In this document: positions 16,708 through 25,537 of the stretch, piece by piece | Numbering within the stretch: the first letter of the stretch is position 1 | Layout of the letters: each line of letters starts with the position of its first letter | DNA from: JBDIBA01 sp039812705 | GTDB taxonomy: Bacteria > Actinomycetota > Acidimicrobiia > Acidimicrobiales > JBBSGY01 | Length of the DNA stretch: 64,000 nt | NCBI GenBank assembly: GCA_039812705.1 | Contig: JBDIBA010000003.1 | Location: 1-64,000 of the forward strand | Direction: 5' to 3' | Position numbers and translations under genes: made by a program | Notes under the pieces: model-generated | Told to the model about the DNA's origin: nothing | The model's database searches: none | The model's input: only the letters and a program-made list of their open reading frames with translations

Positions 16708-18929
16708 CTACTGGGTGCCACGGTCATATCAATTATTCGAAAGTTCATTTCTTGCGTGTCAGTTGGACTCTTTACCGAAGCGGCGTTCGAATCAATCTCG
16801 ATCTGACTGAAACCCGGCTCGAGCGTCATCTCATGCGCAACCTCAATCGGTTCGTCAGCTGCCGTTACTTCTTGCTGCTTCCCATCTGGCCAATGCACAA
16901 CGAAATTGGTTGGCAAACCAAAACCTTGAACAACTTGAAAGGTAATGCGCGTTGCTTGAGCGGATCTGGAAACGTTGTTAAGTGGAAGCGTGACGTCTTT
17001 CGGAGCCCACACGAAACAGCTTGCCTCTTGACATTGAGGTCGATACGCGGGCGCGCTCACCTGAACAGTGACAGGGAAGAACAAACTTTCACGCATTAGC
17101 TGCATGTAATTGGAATCCTGTGAATGACGCTTTTCTGAAAAGTCACGAAGGTCGAAGAACGACATTCTTCCATTGCGGCTGACAAGTGGCTTTGCTCCAG
17201 TAATTGACGACACTTGCGTTTCAATATCGACAGCGCGGTCTTGATACGCGTAGCGATCGATGTAAAGGCCCGTGAACTCAGCCGCAACGATTTGGTCAAG
17301 CAGTGTTGGAACGTCAAAGAAATCCAACCTCGATTGCCAGTCAGCCTCGACACGTCCCTCAATACCGCCGTAACTCCAACGCAAGTTCTTCGTATGCAAG
17401 TAAGGACGCAACGGATCGTACGCGTCCATCTGGTTGTACTGAAGCTTCATTGGCTCAGGAAACTGCGTGCGTGGCAGTTGGAACACACGGGAATTGGCAG
17501 GCATTGTTGCCTCGACTTTGGCAAAGAAGTCAGCGTCGTCCTGAAACACTTGGCGGTTTTGCGCATAGGCAATTCCCTGCGTCATCCCGAACTGATCAAA
17601 GGCACCGAACGCCAGAAGAATTGCCAGCAATGCCGCAGCGACAACCGGCTTGCGCAAGGTCACAAACTTTCGCGCCGCCTTATCAATCAACAGTCCAACC
17701 GCGACCAATGACATGAAGGCAATAACAATTGACATGCGGTTCCAACCGCGAATCTGCGAGGTAATCAGCAGCGAAACCAGTGTTGCGAAACCGCCAACCG
17801 TTGCGCTTATCAGTGCGACCAAAGTCAGCAATGCAAGATGCGACTCTGTTTCATCTGCACTTGATCGACCAACCAATCGGCGAGCAATCACGAACAACAA
17901 ATACAGCAGTCCAATGGACGCGACCAGGCCCAATGCCGTTGATATGTATTCACCCGGCACTGGAAACTTCGAGACGTACTCACCGCGCAACTGAGCTAAC
18001 GCCTGAATGCGATAACCGTTGTTGGGCAACAACATCTGCGCAAGCTTGAGTCCATAGGTTTCAGTGTCGGACTCCAACCGCTTTGCACCAAGCACGTTCG
18101 CGCCATAGTCGTCGCGATAAGCAAAGGTAGGCGCCGCCAACATGACGAACGTCAGTGCCATGACTACAAACACGACGCCGACTTGCACAACGTGTGACCA
18201 GCGCCGCTTAAACAACATCACAACCGCCGCCGTGATCAGCAAGATGGCAGTGAACGCCGCGTAGTAGATCGAGCTGGACACGAGCACTACAGCAAAAAGA
18301 ACAGTCCGTAGGTTGTGCCAGTTGGCAAACCGTTTCAGATTCGTTACTGACTCGCGCGCGACAAACAGAGTTCCGCCTGCCAACACAGTCATTGCCATCC
18401 AGACGCCAAGTGGCACAGCGAAATAGCCCGACAGGAAGTAGTGGCTTGGTCCGCGACCAAAGTGATACGGAGCTATTGCATAAAGGATCGACAACGCCGT
18501 GGCCACCCACGGAGACACACCAAGCTTGCGCATTGCCCACCAGGCGGCAAGACCTATCGCTGGAAACTCAATCAAGTAGATGATGTTTTGCAGCGCCGCC
18601 CAGTTGTCAGTGAACAGCGAGAACACTTTTGCCACATACAAAGGCAACAGGTCGGTCAGTGGCCAGTCTTGGTAATGCTGAGTAAAGGGAGCTGCAAGGT
18701 AGGGATTGCTCCAGATGGTTCCGTTTTCAATGACTGCCTTAAATGCCATTGAGTTAGTCAACCCGTCGCCTGAGTAGGCAAACGGAATGCCGAGGTCGGC
18801 GTTCCAAACTCGGTAACAAACGCACGCAACCAATAGCGAACCAATCACTGAAGCAATCCACGGAAGATGTCTGCTGCGCACAAGACTTGCAATCACCGGC
18901 GGATTGTACGTGTCCAGGTTGCGCCACAC
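16704..18929 (-). CDS. YfhO-like giant polytopic membrane protein
   Basis: This large membrane protein (741 residues from GTG at 18929; a TTG at 19001 would overlap the GNAT gene by 46 bp) has about a dozen TM segments and a C-terminal extracytoplasmic domain of ~230 residues. The first loop has FAYSGDGLTNSMAFKAVIENG and later YAIAPYHFGRGPSHYFLSGYFAVP, a pattern shared with YfhO/GtrII-type sugar-transfer proteins. The C-terminal part looks beta-rich. Its stop overlaps the following GT-C gene start (ATGA), so both belong to one operon with the GNAT gene. A role in decorating a surface polymer is inferred; start choice is uncertain. Confidence 0.65.
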   Translation of the reverse strand: MWRNLDTYNPPVIASLVRSRHLPWIASVIGSLLVACVCYRVWNADLGIPFAYSGDGLTNSMAFKAVIENGTIWSNPYLAAPFTQHYQDWPLTDLLPLYVAKVFSLFTDNWAALQNIIYLIEFPAIGLAAWWAMRKLGVSPWVATALSILYAIAPYHFGRGPSHYFLSGYFAVPLGVWMAMTVLAGGTLFVARESVTNLKRFANWHNLRTVLFAVVLVSSSIYYAAFTAILLITAAVVMLFKRRWSHVVQVGVVFVVMALTFVMLAAPTFAYRDDYGANVLGAKRLESDTETYGLKLAQMLLPNNGYRIQALAQLRGEYVSKFPVPGEYISTALGLVASIGLLYLLFVIARRLVGRSSADETESHLALLTLVALISATVGGFATLVSLLITSQIRGWNRMSIVIAFMSLVAVGLLIDKAARKFVTLRKPVVAAALLAILLAFGAFDQFGMTQGIAYAQNRQVFQDDADFFAKVEATMPANSRVFQLPRTQFPEPMKLQYNQMDAYDPLRPYLHTKNLRWSYGGIEGRVEADWQSRLDFFDVPTLLDQIVAAEFTGLYIDRYAYQDRAVDIETQVSSITGAKPLVSRNGRMSFFDLRDFSEKRHSQDSNYMQLMRESLFFPVTVQVSAPAYRPQCQEASCFVWAPKDVTLPLNNVSRSAQATRITFQVVQGFGLPTNFVVHWPDGKQQEVTAADEPIEVAHEMTLEPGFSQIEIDSNAASVKSPTDTQEMNFRIIDMTVAPSR

Positions 18930-18955
18930 CGGTGTTTCATCGAAGAACGTTGGAC

Positions 18956-19375
18956 CTAGATGTCTTTGCGCAACTGCAAATACGTACGGCCTTCTATCCA
19001 ATCGTCAATCTCAAACTCGGGACTCCAGCCAAGACGTTCATAAAGGCGTTGTTCATCTGAATCTGCAAGAACATGCAGTGCCAAACGACGGGCGCTGTTC
19101 TTCAGACAAACTTCTTCGAACTTCGCAAGCATCTCGGTGCCGACTCCACGTCCTCGAAACTCTGGGCCGACCAGCAACTCGGAGGCGTAACCGACCCCTC
19201 CAGCAGCCCAACCCTTGAGGACAGCAATGATTGAACTTCCTTGGCGAGCCGCAATAACAATGTTTTTTGTGGACTTAATTGCTTGATTTGGACCCGGCAC
19301 CAAAGCCCACCCGTTAAGCATGAACTCCTCAACGTCGTCATCGGGCTTCTCACCGACTTGAAAGTCAAGATCCAT
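18956..19375 (-). CDS. GNAT family N-acetyltransferase
   Basis: This 139-residue protein has the acetyl-CoA binding loop RGRGVGTEML (motif A, R/Q-x-x-G-x-G/A), preceded by the beta-strand segment YASELLVGPEF and followed by a helix and by LYERLGWSPEFEI, which is the typical motif B. It is compact, cytosolic and has no extra domain. GNAT enzymes acetylate amines of small molecules, sugars or proteins; the substrate is unknown. It is the first gene of the leftward run leading into the YfhO-like and GT-C genes, which could mean acetylation of an amino sugar, but that is speculation. Confidence 0.85.
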   Translation of the reverse strand: MDLDFQVGEKPDDDVEEFMLNGWALVPGPNQAIKSTKNIVIAARQGSSIIAVLKGWAAGGVGYASELLVGPEFRGRGVGTEMLAKFEEVCLKNSARRLALHVLADSDEQRLYERLGWSPEFEIDDWIEGRTYLQLRKDI

Positions 19376-19487
19376 GTTGAGACGCTACCCGCCTCGCTAG
19401 AAAAAGGCACCGTGAACTCATTCACCAGGTAGTCAGCACGCTGTCCAATAACCTGGCCCGATAGCTGATGAACGCAAGGAGCAACCA

Positions 19488-20054
19488 ATGCGACCGCTGA
19501 AATACTCAATCAACGTCTCTCTTGACGGTTGTTGCGATCATCACGCAGGCGTTCCCAGCGAAGGGTTGCACAATCATCACGCGGCAAACCTTGAGCAAGC
19601 TGATGCACTTGTCCTTGGCCGAGTGACCTATCAGATGATGGAAGATGCGTGGCGCAGTTCGCCTGACGGTGGCTTTGCCGATTGGATCGACGAAAAAATG
19701 ATTCCGTTCGCAAAGACGATGGATGGGGCCAAGAAGTACGTCGTGTCCTCCACTTTGAAATCCGTGGACTGGAACTCCGAGCTCTTGCGCGATGATTTGG
19801 AAACTGCCGTACGCCAACTCAAAGAGCAGCCCGGCAAGGGACTTTTGACCGGCGGTGTGACGCTGCCGCTCGCACTAGCTGGATTAGGACTAATCGACGA
19901 GTACGAATTCGTTGTTCAGCCTGTTATTGCAGGTCACGGTCCTCGCCTATTGGAAGGTTTGCGTGATCGCGTCGACCTGAAACTCACGGATCGCCAAGAA
20001 CTCGACTCAGGAGCGGTTGTCCTGCGTTATAAGCCTCAACCGACAGGATCTTGA
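19488..20054 (+). CDS. dihydrofolate reductase / RibD C-terminal family protein
   Basis: This 188-residue protein begins KYSINVSLDGC, has ALVLGRVTYQMM, KKYVVSSTL, LLTGGVTLPLALAGLGLIDEYE and VVQPVIAGHGPRLLEG, the successive motifs of the RibD C-terminal/DHFR-like reductase superfamily that binds NAD(P)H. The start is supported by an AAGGAG sequence six bases before the ATG. It stands alone, divergent from the GNAT gene, and is followed by tRNA-Ala on the other strand. Members are often annotated as 'dihydrofolate reductase family' without known substrate; it is unlikely to be the housekeeping DHFR or the riboflavin enzyme itself. Confidence 0.85.
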   Translation: MRPLKYSINVSLDGCCDHHAGVPSEGLHNHHAANLEQADALVLGRVTYQMMEDAWRSSPDGGFADWIDEKMIPFAKTMDGAKKYVVSSTLKSVDWNSELLRDDLETAVRQLKEQPGKGLLTGGVTLPLALAGLGLIDEYEFVVQPVIAGHGPRLLEGLRDRVDLKLTDRQELDSGAVVLRYKPQPTGS

Positions 20055-20086
20055 GTCAAGCCAATCGCATTGCCATCGAGCCGGGG

Positions 20087-20159
20087 TGGAGACGATGGGA
20101 CTCGAACCCACAACCCTCTGCTTGCAAAGCAGATGCGCTACCAATTGCGCCACGTCCCC
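20087..20159 (-). tRNA. tRNA-Ala (anticodon TGC)
   Basis: Read on the minus strand, the acceptor arm GGGGACG pairs with CGTCTCC (one G-U), the D arm contains GGCGCAATTGGTAGCGC, the anticodon stem CTGCT/AGCAG encloses anticodon TGC, and the T arm has GGTTCGAGTCC. The discriminator base is A and CCA is not fully encoded. In many Actinobacteria this gene follows tRNA-Ile directly after gyrA; here they are 8.6 kb apart. Confidence 0.97.
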
Positions 20160-20231
20160 GAGACGGCGAAACTTTAGCCTAGGACAGACATCAGCGGAGG
20201 CCGTTTGAGTAGAGAGCCACCTGAGGCTGCG

Positions 20232-21266
20232 TCAAAAGCCTATTCCACCGCTGTCCCAGCGATTTCCTGTCTCCAAGTCATCATTTGCGCTGCTCCGGTT
20301 CCACGAGTTACCCCGCCTGGACGGAGGAATTGACGGTCGAGTCGGAATCTCACTTTCATCGACTCTCTGATCGATTTCAGACGCATCTTGTGAACTGCCG
20401 TCCTCAACCACGCGGAAACCGCCGTCTTCACCGAGGTCGGCTTTGTCCACTGGAGCGTCCATCCCCGGTCCTCGCTCCGCCCCACTCTCTGGAACGGAAT
20501 CCTGAGGCCCAAAGCCCATCGACTCGCGCAAGCTCTTGCCGTTAACGGTCAAGTTCTGAGTGCCGTGTGCGACGAGCCAGAAGTCACCCTCGACATCGAC
20601 CTTGCCATTGTCTGAGGTCATTGTGCTCAACTTGGGTTTGACTGCCGTTTTCGAGCTCGGCGGCGCGGCCTTAACGCTCACTCTTGAACTACCAGATGAA
20701 ATGATGATGGCCCCATCACGCACACCAGAGACGTTCGTTTCCCCGTGTTCTTGCTTAATCACCACATCGTCCGCATTGACGTCCAAGTGACTACACGCAA
20801 TTCCCTCAAAACGGGCATCTCTTGGAAAGGTCACGTACACCAATGACCTGGACTGTGAATCCTGGGCAGCGCTTACCTCTTGCGAATGCCGCGTGACATC
20901 TTGGATGCCGTCACGAATCGGGGCGCCCGTGCCAGCGTCCAACCACCCTCGAATTTGCCAACCAACCCCTTCGACCATTTCGGCGTCAAACTTCTGCTGG
21001 TTTCCGCCGACCAAACGCCGGACTACGACATGAGGATCGGAGTCGTCTCGCTGATGGACGCTGACATGATCGTCAAGACCGCTCAGGCTTAGCCTGAGCG
21101 GCTCGTGTGACTTGGTTCGCTCGGTTGACTTACGCCTAAACAGATCAGACAACGATGCTTTTGGTCGAGGGTTGCCCAGCTTTATGACCTCAACCCGGTG
21201 GTCCTCCGACCAATTCACTGGTCGTGCCGGTACATAGTCCTTTGGGCCTTCTGACATAAGGCCCAT
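20232..21266 (-). CDS. slipin-linked paralogue A, unknown beta-rich protein
   Basis: This 344-residue protein has no signal peptide or TM segment. Its core (about residues 140-250) has VYVTFPRDARFEGIACSHL followed by NADDVVI and later GDFWLVAHGTQNLTVNGKSL. The same order of a PRDA-like strand, one Cys, a DDV motif and a terminal strand ending in NGK is found in the next gene upstream. Beta-strand repetition recalls DUF4097/DUF2807 putative adhesin folds, but absence of an export signal argues for a cytoplasmic protein. The last ~90 residues are charged and probably disordered. It is the last gene of a leftward run that begins with slipin. I do not recognise a family with confidence. Confidence 0.6.
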   Translation of the reverse strand: MGLMSEGPKDYVPARPVNWSEDHRVEVIKLGNPRPKASLSDLFRRKSTERTKSHEPLRLSLSGLDDHVSVHQRDDSDPHVVVRRLVGGNQQKFDAEMVEGVGWQIRGWLDAGTGAPIRDGIQDVTRHSQEVSAAQDSQSRSLVYVTFPRDARFEGIACSHLDVNADDVVIKQEHGETNVSGVRDGAIIISSGSSRVSVKAAPPSSKTAVKPKLSTMTSDNGKVDVEGDFWLVAHGTQNLTVNGKSLRESMGFGPQDSVPESGAERGPGMDAPVDKADLGEDGGFRVVEDGSSQDASEIDQRVDESEIPTRPSIPPSRRGNSWNRSSANDDLETGNRWDSGGIGF

Positions 21267-21312
21267 TGCACCACGGTCAACTGGCGCAATCCCACTTCAG
21301 CCGCCTTGGGCA

Positions 21313-21996
21313 TTAACGGCCAAAATCACCCGGAAGGTCTGGTCGGGCGTTGACTGGGCGGCCCGTAGACAAGGCACCCAAGTCCTTGCCATTGAAAGTG
21401 ACGTTGCCGGTTCCCTCCAGTTGGATGACATCGGCAGTACCACTCACTGCAATCAGGCCGTCATCGAACGTTCTCAGTGTTGCAATACCGAGACCGACAT
21501 TTTCAAGCGATGCCGTGGCCGCACGATCCGCTGTTACCTTCACGGGACCAGAAAGACCGTCAACTCGTAGCTTCGAGCCGCCACTCAGATTGATGTCCAC
21601 ATCGTTGGCGGGAAAGTCACGCTCACTCAGGATCTTCACTCCGGCACCCCCGGAAGCAAACACCTTGGCTTTCATCGGTCTATGGACCGTTACGTGGCCA
21701 CCCTTTTGAAACACCGTGACGTCATCGACATCTGTCACCAATCCGCGACACCCAAAACTGAGCAACTTTGCATCTCGGGGAACTGAAATCCTTACCATTG
21801 GAGGCTGATGATCAAAGTCCTCTTGCGACAACGTTGGGTACTGTGCCGCGTTTTGGTAGCGCCGACTGGTTGCTTGAATACATTCAACCCAGATGCCCGT
21901 ATCTGTTCGTCTCAGCTGTATATCGCTAGTAGATAGCCCCGACTCCCGACGGACGTCTACGCGAACCCCGTCTTCTTCATGAACAACAACTTCCAC
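21313..21996 (-). CDS. slipin-linked paralogue B, DUF4097-like beta-rich protein
   Basis: This 227-residue protein lacks a signal peptide. It shows VRISVPRDAKLLSFGCRGL, then DVDDVTVFQKGGHVTVHRP and a series of short strands (DINLSGGSKLRVDGLSGPVKV, IQLEGTGNVTFNGKDLG) typical of right-handed beta structures such as DUF4097 or GIN-domain proteins. The PRDA/Cys/DDV/NGK order matches paralogue A. It sits 46 bp upstream of paralogue A and 122 bp downstream of paralogue C on the same strand. Function is unknown; assembly on or near the membrane with the slipin is an inference from gene order. Confidence 0.6.
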   Translation of the reverse strand: MEVVVHEEDGVRVDVRRESGLSTSDIQLRRTDTGIWVECIQATSRRYQNAAQYPTLSQEDFDHQPPMVRISVPRDAKLLSFGCRGLVTDVDDVTVFQKGGHVTVHRPMKAKVFASGGAGVKILSERDFPANDVDINLSGGSKLRVDGLSGPVKVTADRAATASLENVGLGIATLRTFDDGLIAVSGTADVIQLEGTGNVTFNGKDLGALSTGRPVNARPDLPGDFGR

Positions 21997-22118
21997 TTTT
22001 ACGTCGAACCCCTGAACAGTCAGCGTTCTCTGTCACGAGCTTTGACTTTGTGATTGCGGGGACATGGAATCAATTGCACCATGACGGCTCGATTAATCCC
22101 ACTCATGGGCACATACGC

Positions 22119-22829
22119 CTACATGCTGAGGCCTCGGCCGAAATTGTCTCCGTTGTCAAGATCGATTTGATCCTCAAAGAACCTCGGGCTCGTGTCCGGA
22201 TCAAAGCCAAGTTTGAACTCGTCCAGGTTCGTACGAATCTCGGGGTCTACAAGGCGAAACGTTCCATCGGGAAGCGTTCCTTCCACGCGACCAGGATGGT
22301 CAGCGACCACTTCAAAAGTCGGTTTAGTTTCCTGCCCAGACTGCGGGGCCTTCAACCGCAGCGTCGTCGGTGAATGAACAACGGTGAACCCGCCACTAGT
22401 TACGACCGTTACGTCATCGGCAGCAACTGAAGCGTTGTCGCAGTTGTCCACACGAACGGCCGCACCGTCCGGAGTCATTACATGAAACCCACTCTCGCGA
22501 TATTTCCGCAGCGCCTCAGAACCATCTACAGCCTCTATCTCGAGCTCTGGATCATCCAGGTCTCCACCGCAACGACGGGGCCCAATGCCTACTCCTTCGG
22601 GCGGCCAAGAAACATGGTTGACGCTTGTAAACACATCCTGCGAGATTGGAGCCGTCACCTCAACCGCATCGGGTTCAGATTGAGGTCCGCCTTCAGTTAC
22701 CTCAACTGGAACCGTTTGATCTCTAACGGTCACGACATTTAGCGGTCCGCGCTTGTCTACTGCAGGGTTCTGTAAAACAAACCTCTTGACGGGTGAAGAT
22801 GAATCCGTGTCGGCTTGATCGTCGCTCAT
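22119..22829 (-). CDS. slipin-linked paralogue C, acidic beta-rich protein
   Basis: The ATG at 22829 gives 236 residues (a GTG at 22850 would add seven). The N-terminal ~100 residues are acidic and low in hydrophobics. The core has FHVMTPDGAAVRVDNC, then VAADDVTVVTSGGFTVVHS, aligning with the Cys/DDV block of paralogues A and B, and a GRVEGTLPDGTFRLVDPE segment that corresponds to the GKVDVEGDFWLV segment of paralogue A. No signal peptide or TM segment is visible. It begins 68 bp after the slipin stop, so it is probably the second gene of the operon. It is the most diverged of the three and has no recognised family. Confidence 0.55.
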   Translation of the reverse strand: MSDDQADTDSSSPVKRFVLQNPAVDKRGPLNVVTVRDQTVPVEVTEGGPQSEPDAVEVTAPISQDVFTSVNHVSWPPEGVGIGPRRCGGDLDDPELEIEAVDGSEALRKYRESGFHVMTPDGAAVRVDNCDNASVAADDVTVVTSGGFTVVHSPTTLRLKAPQSGQETKPTFEVVADHPGRVEGTLPDGTFRLVDPEIRTNLDEFKLGFDPDTSPRFFEDQIDLDNGDNFGRGLSM

Positions 22830-22896
22830 AGGCCGCTCACCGTCACACAAACAGTTAGTCAGTTGCTAATCGAGGCAGATGCGCGGATCGCGAGCA

Positions 22897-23682
22897 CTAC
22901 TTACCTGTTTCGCGCGCCATGAACTCGTTGATGTCTTTCCATGAGTTGAGGAACTGGCTTGGAAAGACAATCGTGGAGTTCTTCTCGGCCGCAATCTCGC
23001 CAAGTACTTGAAGGTTTCGCAGCTGCAGCGCAATTGGGTGCTGGGCAATGATGTCTGCAGCGTTACCCAACTTCTCGGCGCTCAACTGCTCACCCTCGGC
23101 CGCAATGACCTTGCCGCGCTTTTCGCGTTCAGCCTCTGCCTGCTTAGCCATGGCTCGCTGCATTGTCTCTGGCAACCGAATGTCCTTTAGCTCAACAACG
23201 GTTACCTGGGCGCCCCACTCTTCGGTTTGACGATCAAGGATGACCTTGACGCCGGCGTTGATCTGATCCGTTTGACTCAAAACGTCGTCAAGCGGCGACT
23301 GACCAACGATGTTGCGCACGGTTGTCTGCGCGATCTGATTGATGGCCGCATTGATGTCTTCAATCGCCACCAATGAACGAATGGGATCAACAATGCGAAA
23401 GTACGCAACGGCGGCGACATCAATAGAAACGTTGTCCTGCGTAATGATCTGTTGACTTGGCACAGGCATGGTTCTGGTTTGCATGTTGACCTTCACCAGA
23501 CGTCCAACAAATGGCATTACCCAACACGGCCCGGGACCGCGGACGCGCGAGTGAACTCGACCAAGTCGAAAGATTACGCCTCGTTCGTATTGTTGAATGA
23601 CACGAAAACCCGACAGCGAAACGGCAGCCACTACGCAAAGCCCGACTGGCAGAAGAGCCAGAACACCAACCAACAGTTCCAT
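22897..23682 (-). CDS. slipin (SPFH/band 7 stomatin-like membrane protein)
   Basis: This 261-residue protein has an N-terminal TM segment (~2-25) followed by a band 7 domain: FRVIQQYERGVIFRLGRV, GPGPCWVMPFVGRLVKVNMQTRTM, QIITQDNVSIDVAAVAYFRI, and a coiled C-terminal part with AMAKQAEAEREKRGKVIAAEGE. This is the bacterial slipin/stomatin pattern. SPFH proteins oligomerise on membranes and scaffold microdomains. Most slipins sit next to an NfeD-type protease; none is present here. Instead three paralogous beta-rich genes follow on the same strand. A strong hairpin upstream (23725-23759) separates it from the catalase gene. Confidence 0.9.
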   Translation of the reverse strand: MELLVGVLALLPVGLCVVAAVSLSGFRVIQQYERGVIFRLGRVHSRVRGPGPCWVMPFVGRLVKVNMQTRTMPVPSQQIITQDNVSIDVAAVAYFRIVDPIRSLVAIEDINAAINQIAQTTVRNIVGQSPLDDVLSQTDQINAGVKVILDRQTEEWGAQVTVVELKDIRLPETMQRAMAKQAEAEREKRGKVIAAEGEQLSAEKLGNAADIIAQHPIALQLRNLQVLGEIAAEKNSTIVFPSQFLNSWKDINEFMARETGK

Positions 23683-23724
23683 TTATCGACCTTGCCTCTC
23701 AAAGCTTCTACTTGGCCAAAAGAA

Positions 23725-23759
23725 TAAGCCCGCCCACTTCAAACAAGTGGACGGGCTTA
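23725..23759 (-). terminator. intrinsic terminator downstream of catalase
   Basis: A 15-bp near-perfect inverted repeat (AAGCCCGCCCACTT / AAGTGGACGGGCTT, one mismatch) with a 5-base loop is followed on the minus strand by a T-rich stretch (TTATTCTTTT). It lies between the catalase stop and the slipin start and would end the catalase transcript. Confidence 0.85.
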
Positions 23760-23782
23760 TCTTGCTACTTACCAAGCGGCGA

Positions 23783-25435
23783 TTAAGCGAGCTTGTTCCT
23801 TTGGTTGTCGACGCAGTGGGTCATTTGCTTGCCCTGAACGTCACGAGGACCGTTCTGGCCAAGGTTTGCAAGACGCTTCTCGTCTTCTTCGGTGAGGTTC
23901 TGGTTGCGAAGTGGCTGCATCCCCTGAATGTCATTCAGTGAAACACCAATGCCATCACCGACTCGCTGGCCGAGTTCGTCATCGACTAGGTAAAAGTGCC
24001 AAACCATGCGCTCTTGGACGTTGCGCGCGGCCTGACCAATCAGGTCGATGAAGTTTGCAACAAGATCATCGCGTTCCCACTGCTGCATAAGGCGAAAACG
24101 CTCGCCTGCTTGCTTGTAGTCATTAGTGCGTGGCAAGCGCGCGCGGGTGAGACGGCCTTCAATGACCGGACCCTGCTCATCGTGCGTTGGGTAGTCGGCC
24201 TCGCGCAATCCGCCGGTGATAGACGGTTCGTAATTGACGTGAGGGTTGTCGCCCATTGCATCAACATGCATTGCCATTTGACCATCACGCTGATTTGTTG
24301 CGACGCGCGCATTCTTTGGTTGGTTCACCGGCAACTGCAAATAGTTTGGTCCAACGCGGTAACGCTGCGTGTCGGAGTACGAAAACGTGCGACCAACAAG
24401 CATCTTGTCGTCAGAAAAGTCCAAACCATCAACAAGCACGCCGGTTCCAAACGCAATTTGCTCGGACTCCGCAAAGAAATTGTCGGGAACCTTGTTCAGA
24501 ACAATCTTTCCAATTGGCTTTGCCGGAAACTGGTCTTCGGGCCAGGTCTTGGTGTCATCGAGTGGATCGAAATCAAGTTCCGGGTGTTCGTTGTCGTCCA
24601 TCATCTGCACGCGCAATTCCCATTCAGGGAAGTCGCCGTTTTCAATGGAGTCGTAAAGGTCTTTCGTAGCGTGTCCAACGTCTTGGCCCTGCTGCACCGC
24701 GGCATCGGCTTCGGTCATTGAACTGACGCCGGCCTTTGGAACGAAGTGGTACTTCACAAGCTTTGTTTCACCTGACGCATTGACCCACTTGTAGGTGTTA
24801 ACGCCGAAGCCTTCTTGCGTGCGGTAGTTAGCCGGAATGCCACGCGGGCTGAACAAGTTGACCAGCATGTGCATTGACTCTGGCGTTTGGCTCATGAAGT
24901 CAAAAATGCGTGCAGGGTCTTGCCTAAAGGTGATGGGGTCTGGCTTTAGAGAGTGAATGACATCTGGAAACTTGATGGCGTCGCGAATGAAAAACACGGC
25001 CAGGTTGTTTCCAACCAAGTCCCAGTTGCCGTCTTCTGTGTAGAACTTGACTGCAAACCCGCGAGGGTCACGAGCAGACTCGCTGGAGTCACGTCCACCA
25101 ATCACGGTTGAAAAGCGAAGTGCAATGTCGCTCTTCTTTCCCTTGCTTTGGAAAAGCTTTGCGCGTGTGAAGTTGGCAATCGGCTCATCGCCCCACTGAC
25201 CGGTGGCCTCGAAATAGCCCATGGCAGTAACGCCGCGAGCGTGAACTACGCGCTCTGGAATGCGCTCACGATCAAAGTGACTGATCTTCTCGAGGAACTG
25301 GTAGTTCTCAAGAGTTGCCGGGCCGCGCGCGCCAACGGTGCGCTGGTTTTGGTTGTCGTAGACAGCGTGACCTTGACGGTTGGTCAAAACCTCGCGATTG
25401 TCGTTTGACGGATTCTGACGCGCATTGCCTGCCAT
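23783..25435 (-). CDS. katA: monofunctional haem catalase
   Basis: This 550-residue protein contains the catalase proximal and distal signatures: FDRERIPERVVHARG with the distal His at residue 65, VGNNLAVFFIRDAIKFPD with the distal Asn, and RTFSYSDTQRYRVG with the haem-ligating Tyr. It decomposes H2O2 to water and oxygen in the cytoplasm. It is longer than typical small-subunit catalases (~480-500) by a C-terminal tail ending in HCVDNQRNKLA. A GGGGAG sequence precedes the ATG. It is monocistronic, terminated by the hairpin at 23725. No OxyR or Fur-type gene is adjacent. Confidence 0.96.
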   Translation of the reverse strand: MAGNARQNPSNDNREVLTNRQGHAVYDNQNQRTVGARGPATLENYQFLEKISHFDRERIPERVVHARGVTAMGYFEATGQWGDEPIANFTRAKLFQSKGKKSDIALRFSTVIGGRDSSESARDPRGFAVKFYTEDGNWDLVGNNLAVFFIRDAIKFPDVIHSLKPDPITFRQDPARIFDFMSQTPESMHMLVNLFSPRGIPANYRTQEGFGVNTYKWVNASGETKLVKYHFVPKAGVSSMTEADAAVQQGQDVGHATKDLYDSIENGDFPEWELRVQMMDDNEHPELDFDPLDDTKTWPEDQFPAKPIGKIVLNKVPDNFFAESEQIAFGTGVLVDGLDFSDDKMLVGRTFSYSDTQRYRVGPNYLQLPVNQPKNARVATNQRDGQMAMHVDAMGDNPHVNYEPSITGGLREADYPTHDEQGPVIEGRLTRARLPRTNDYKQAGERFRLMQQWERDDLVANFIDLIGQAARNVQERMVWHFYLVDDELGQRVGDGIGVSLNDIQGMQPLRNQNLTEEDEKRLANLGQNGPRDVQGKQMTHCVDNQRNKLA

Positions 25436-25537
25436 GTTTCTCCCCTGTTGACTTGCTTTCGAGCAACCAAGACCCTATGTGCTTTGAATCGCTAGGTCGA
25501 CCCCTTTACTCATCAAAGTCATGGCAAAAAGGGGGTT

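Noticed and set aside
23996..24721. Plus-strand ORF (241 codons) inside the catalase gene
   Set aside because: Catalase motifs are complete on the minus strand; the plus-strand product has no recognisable features.
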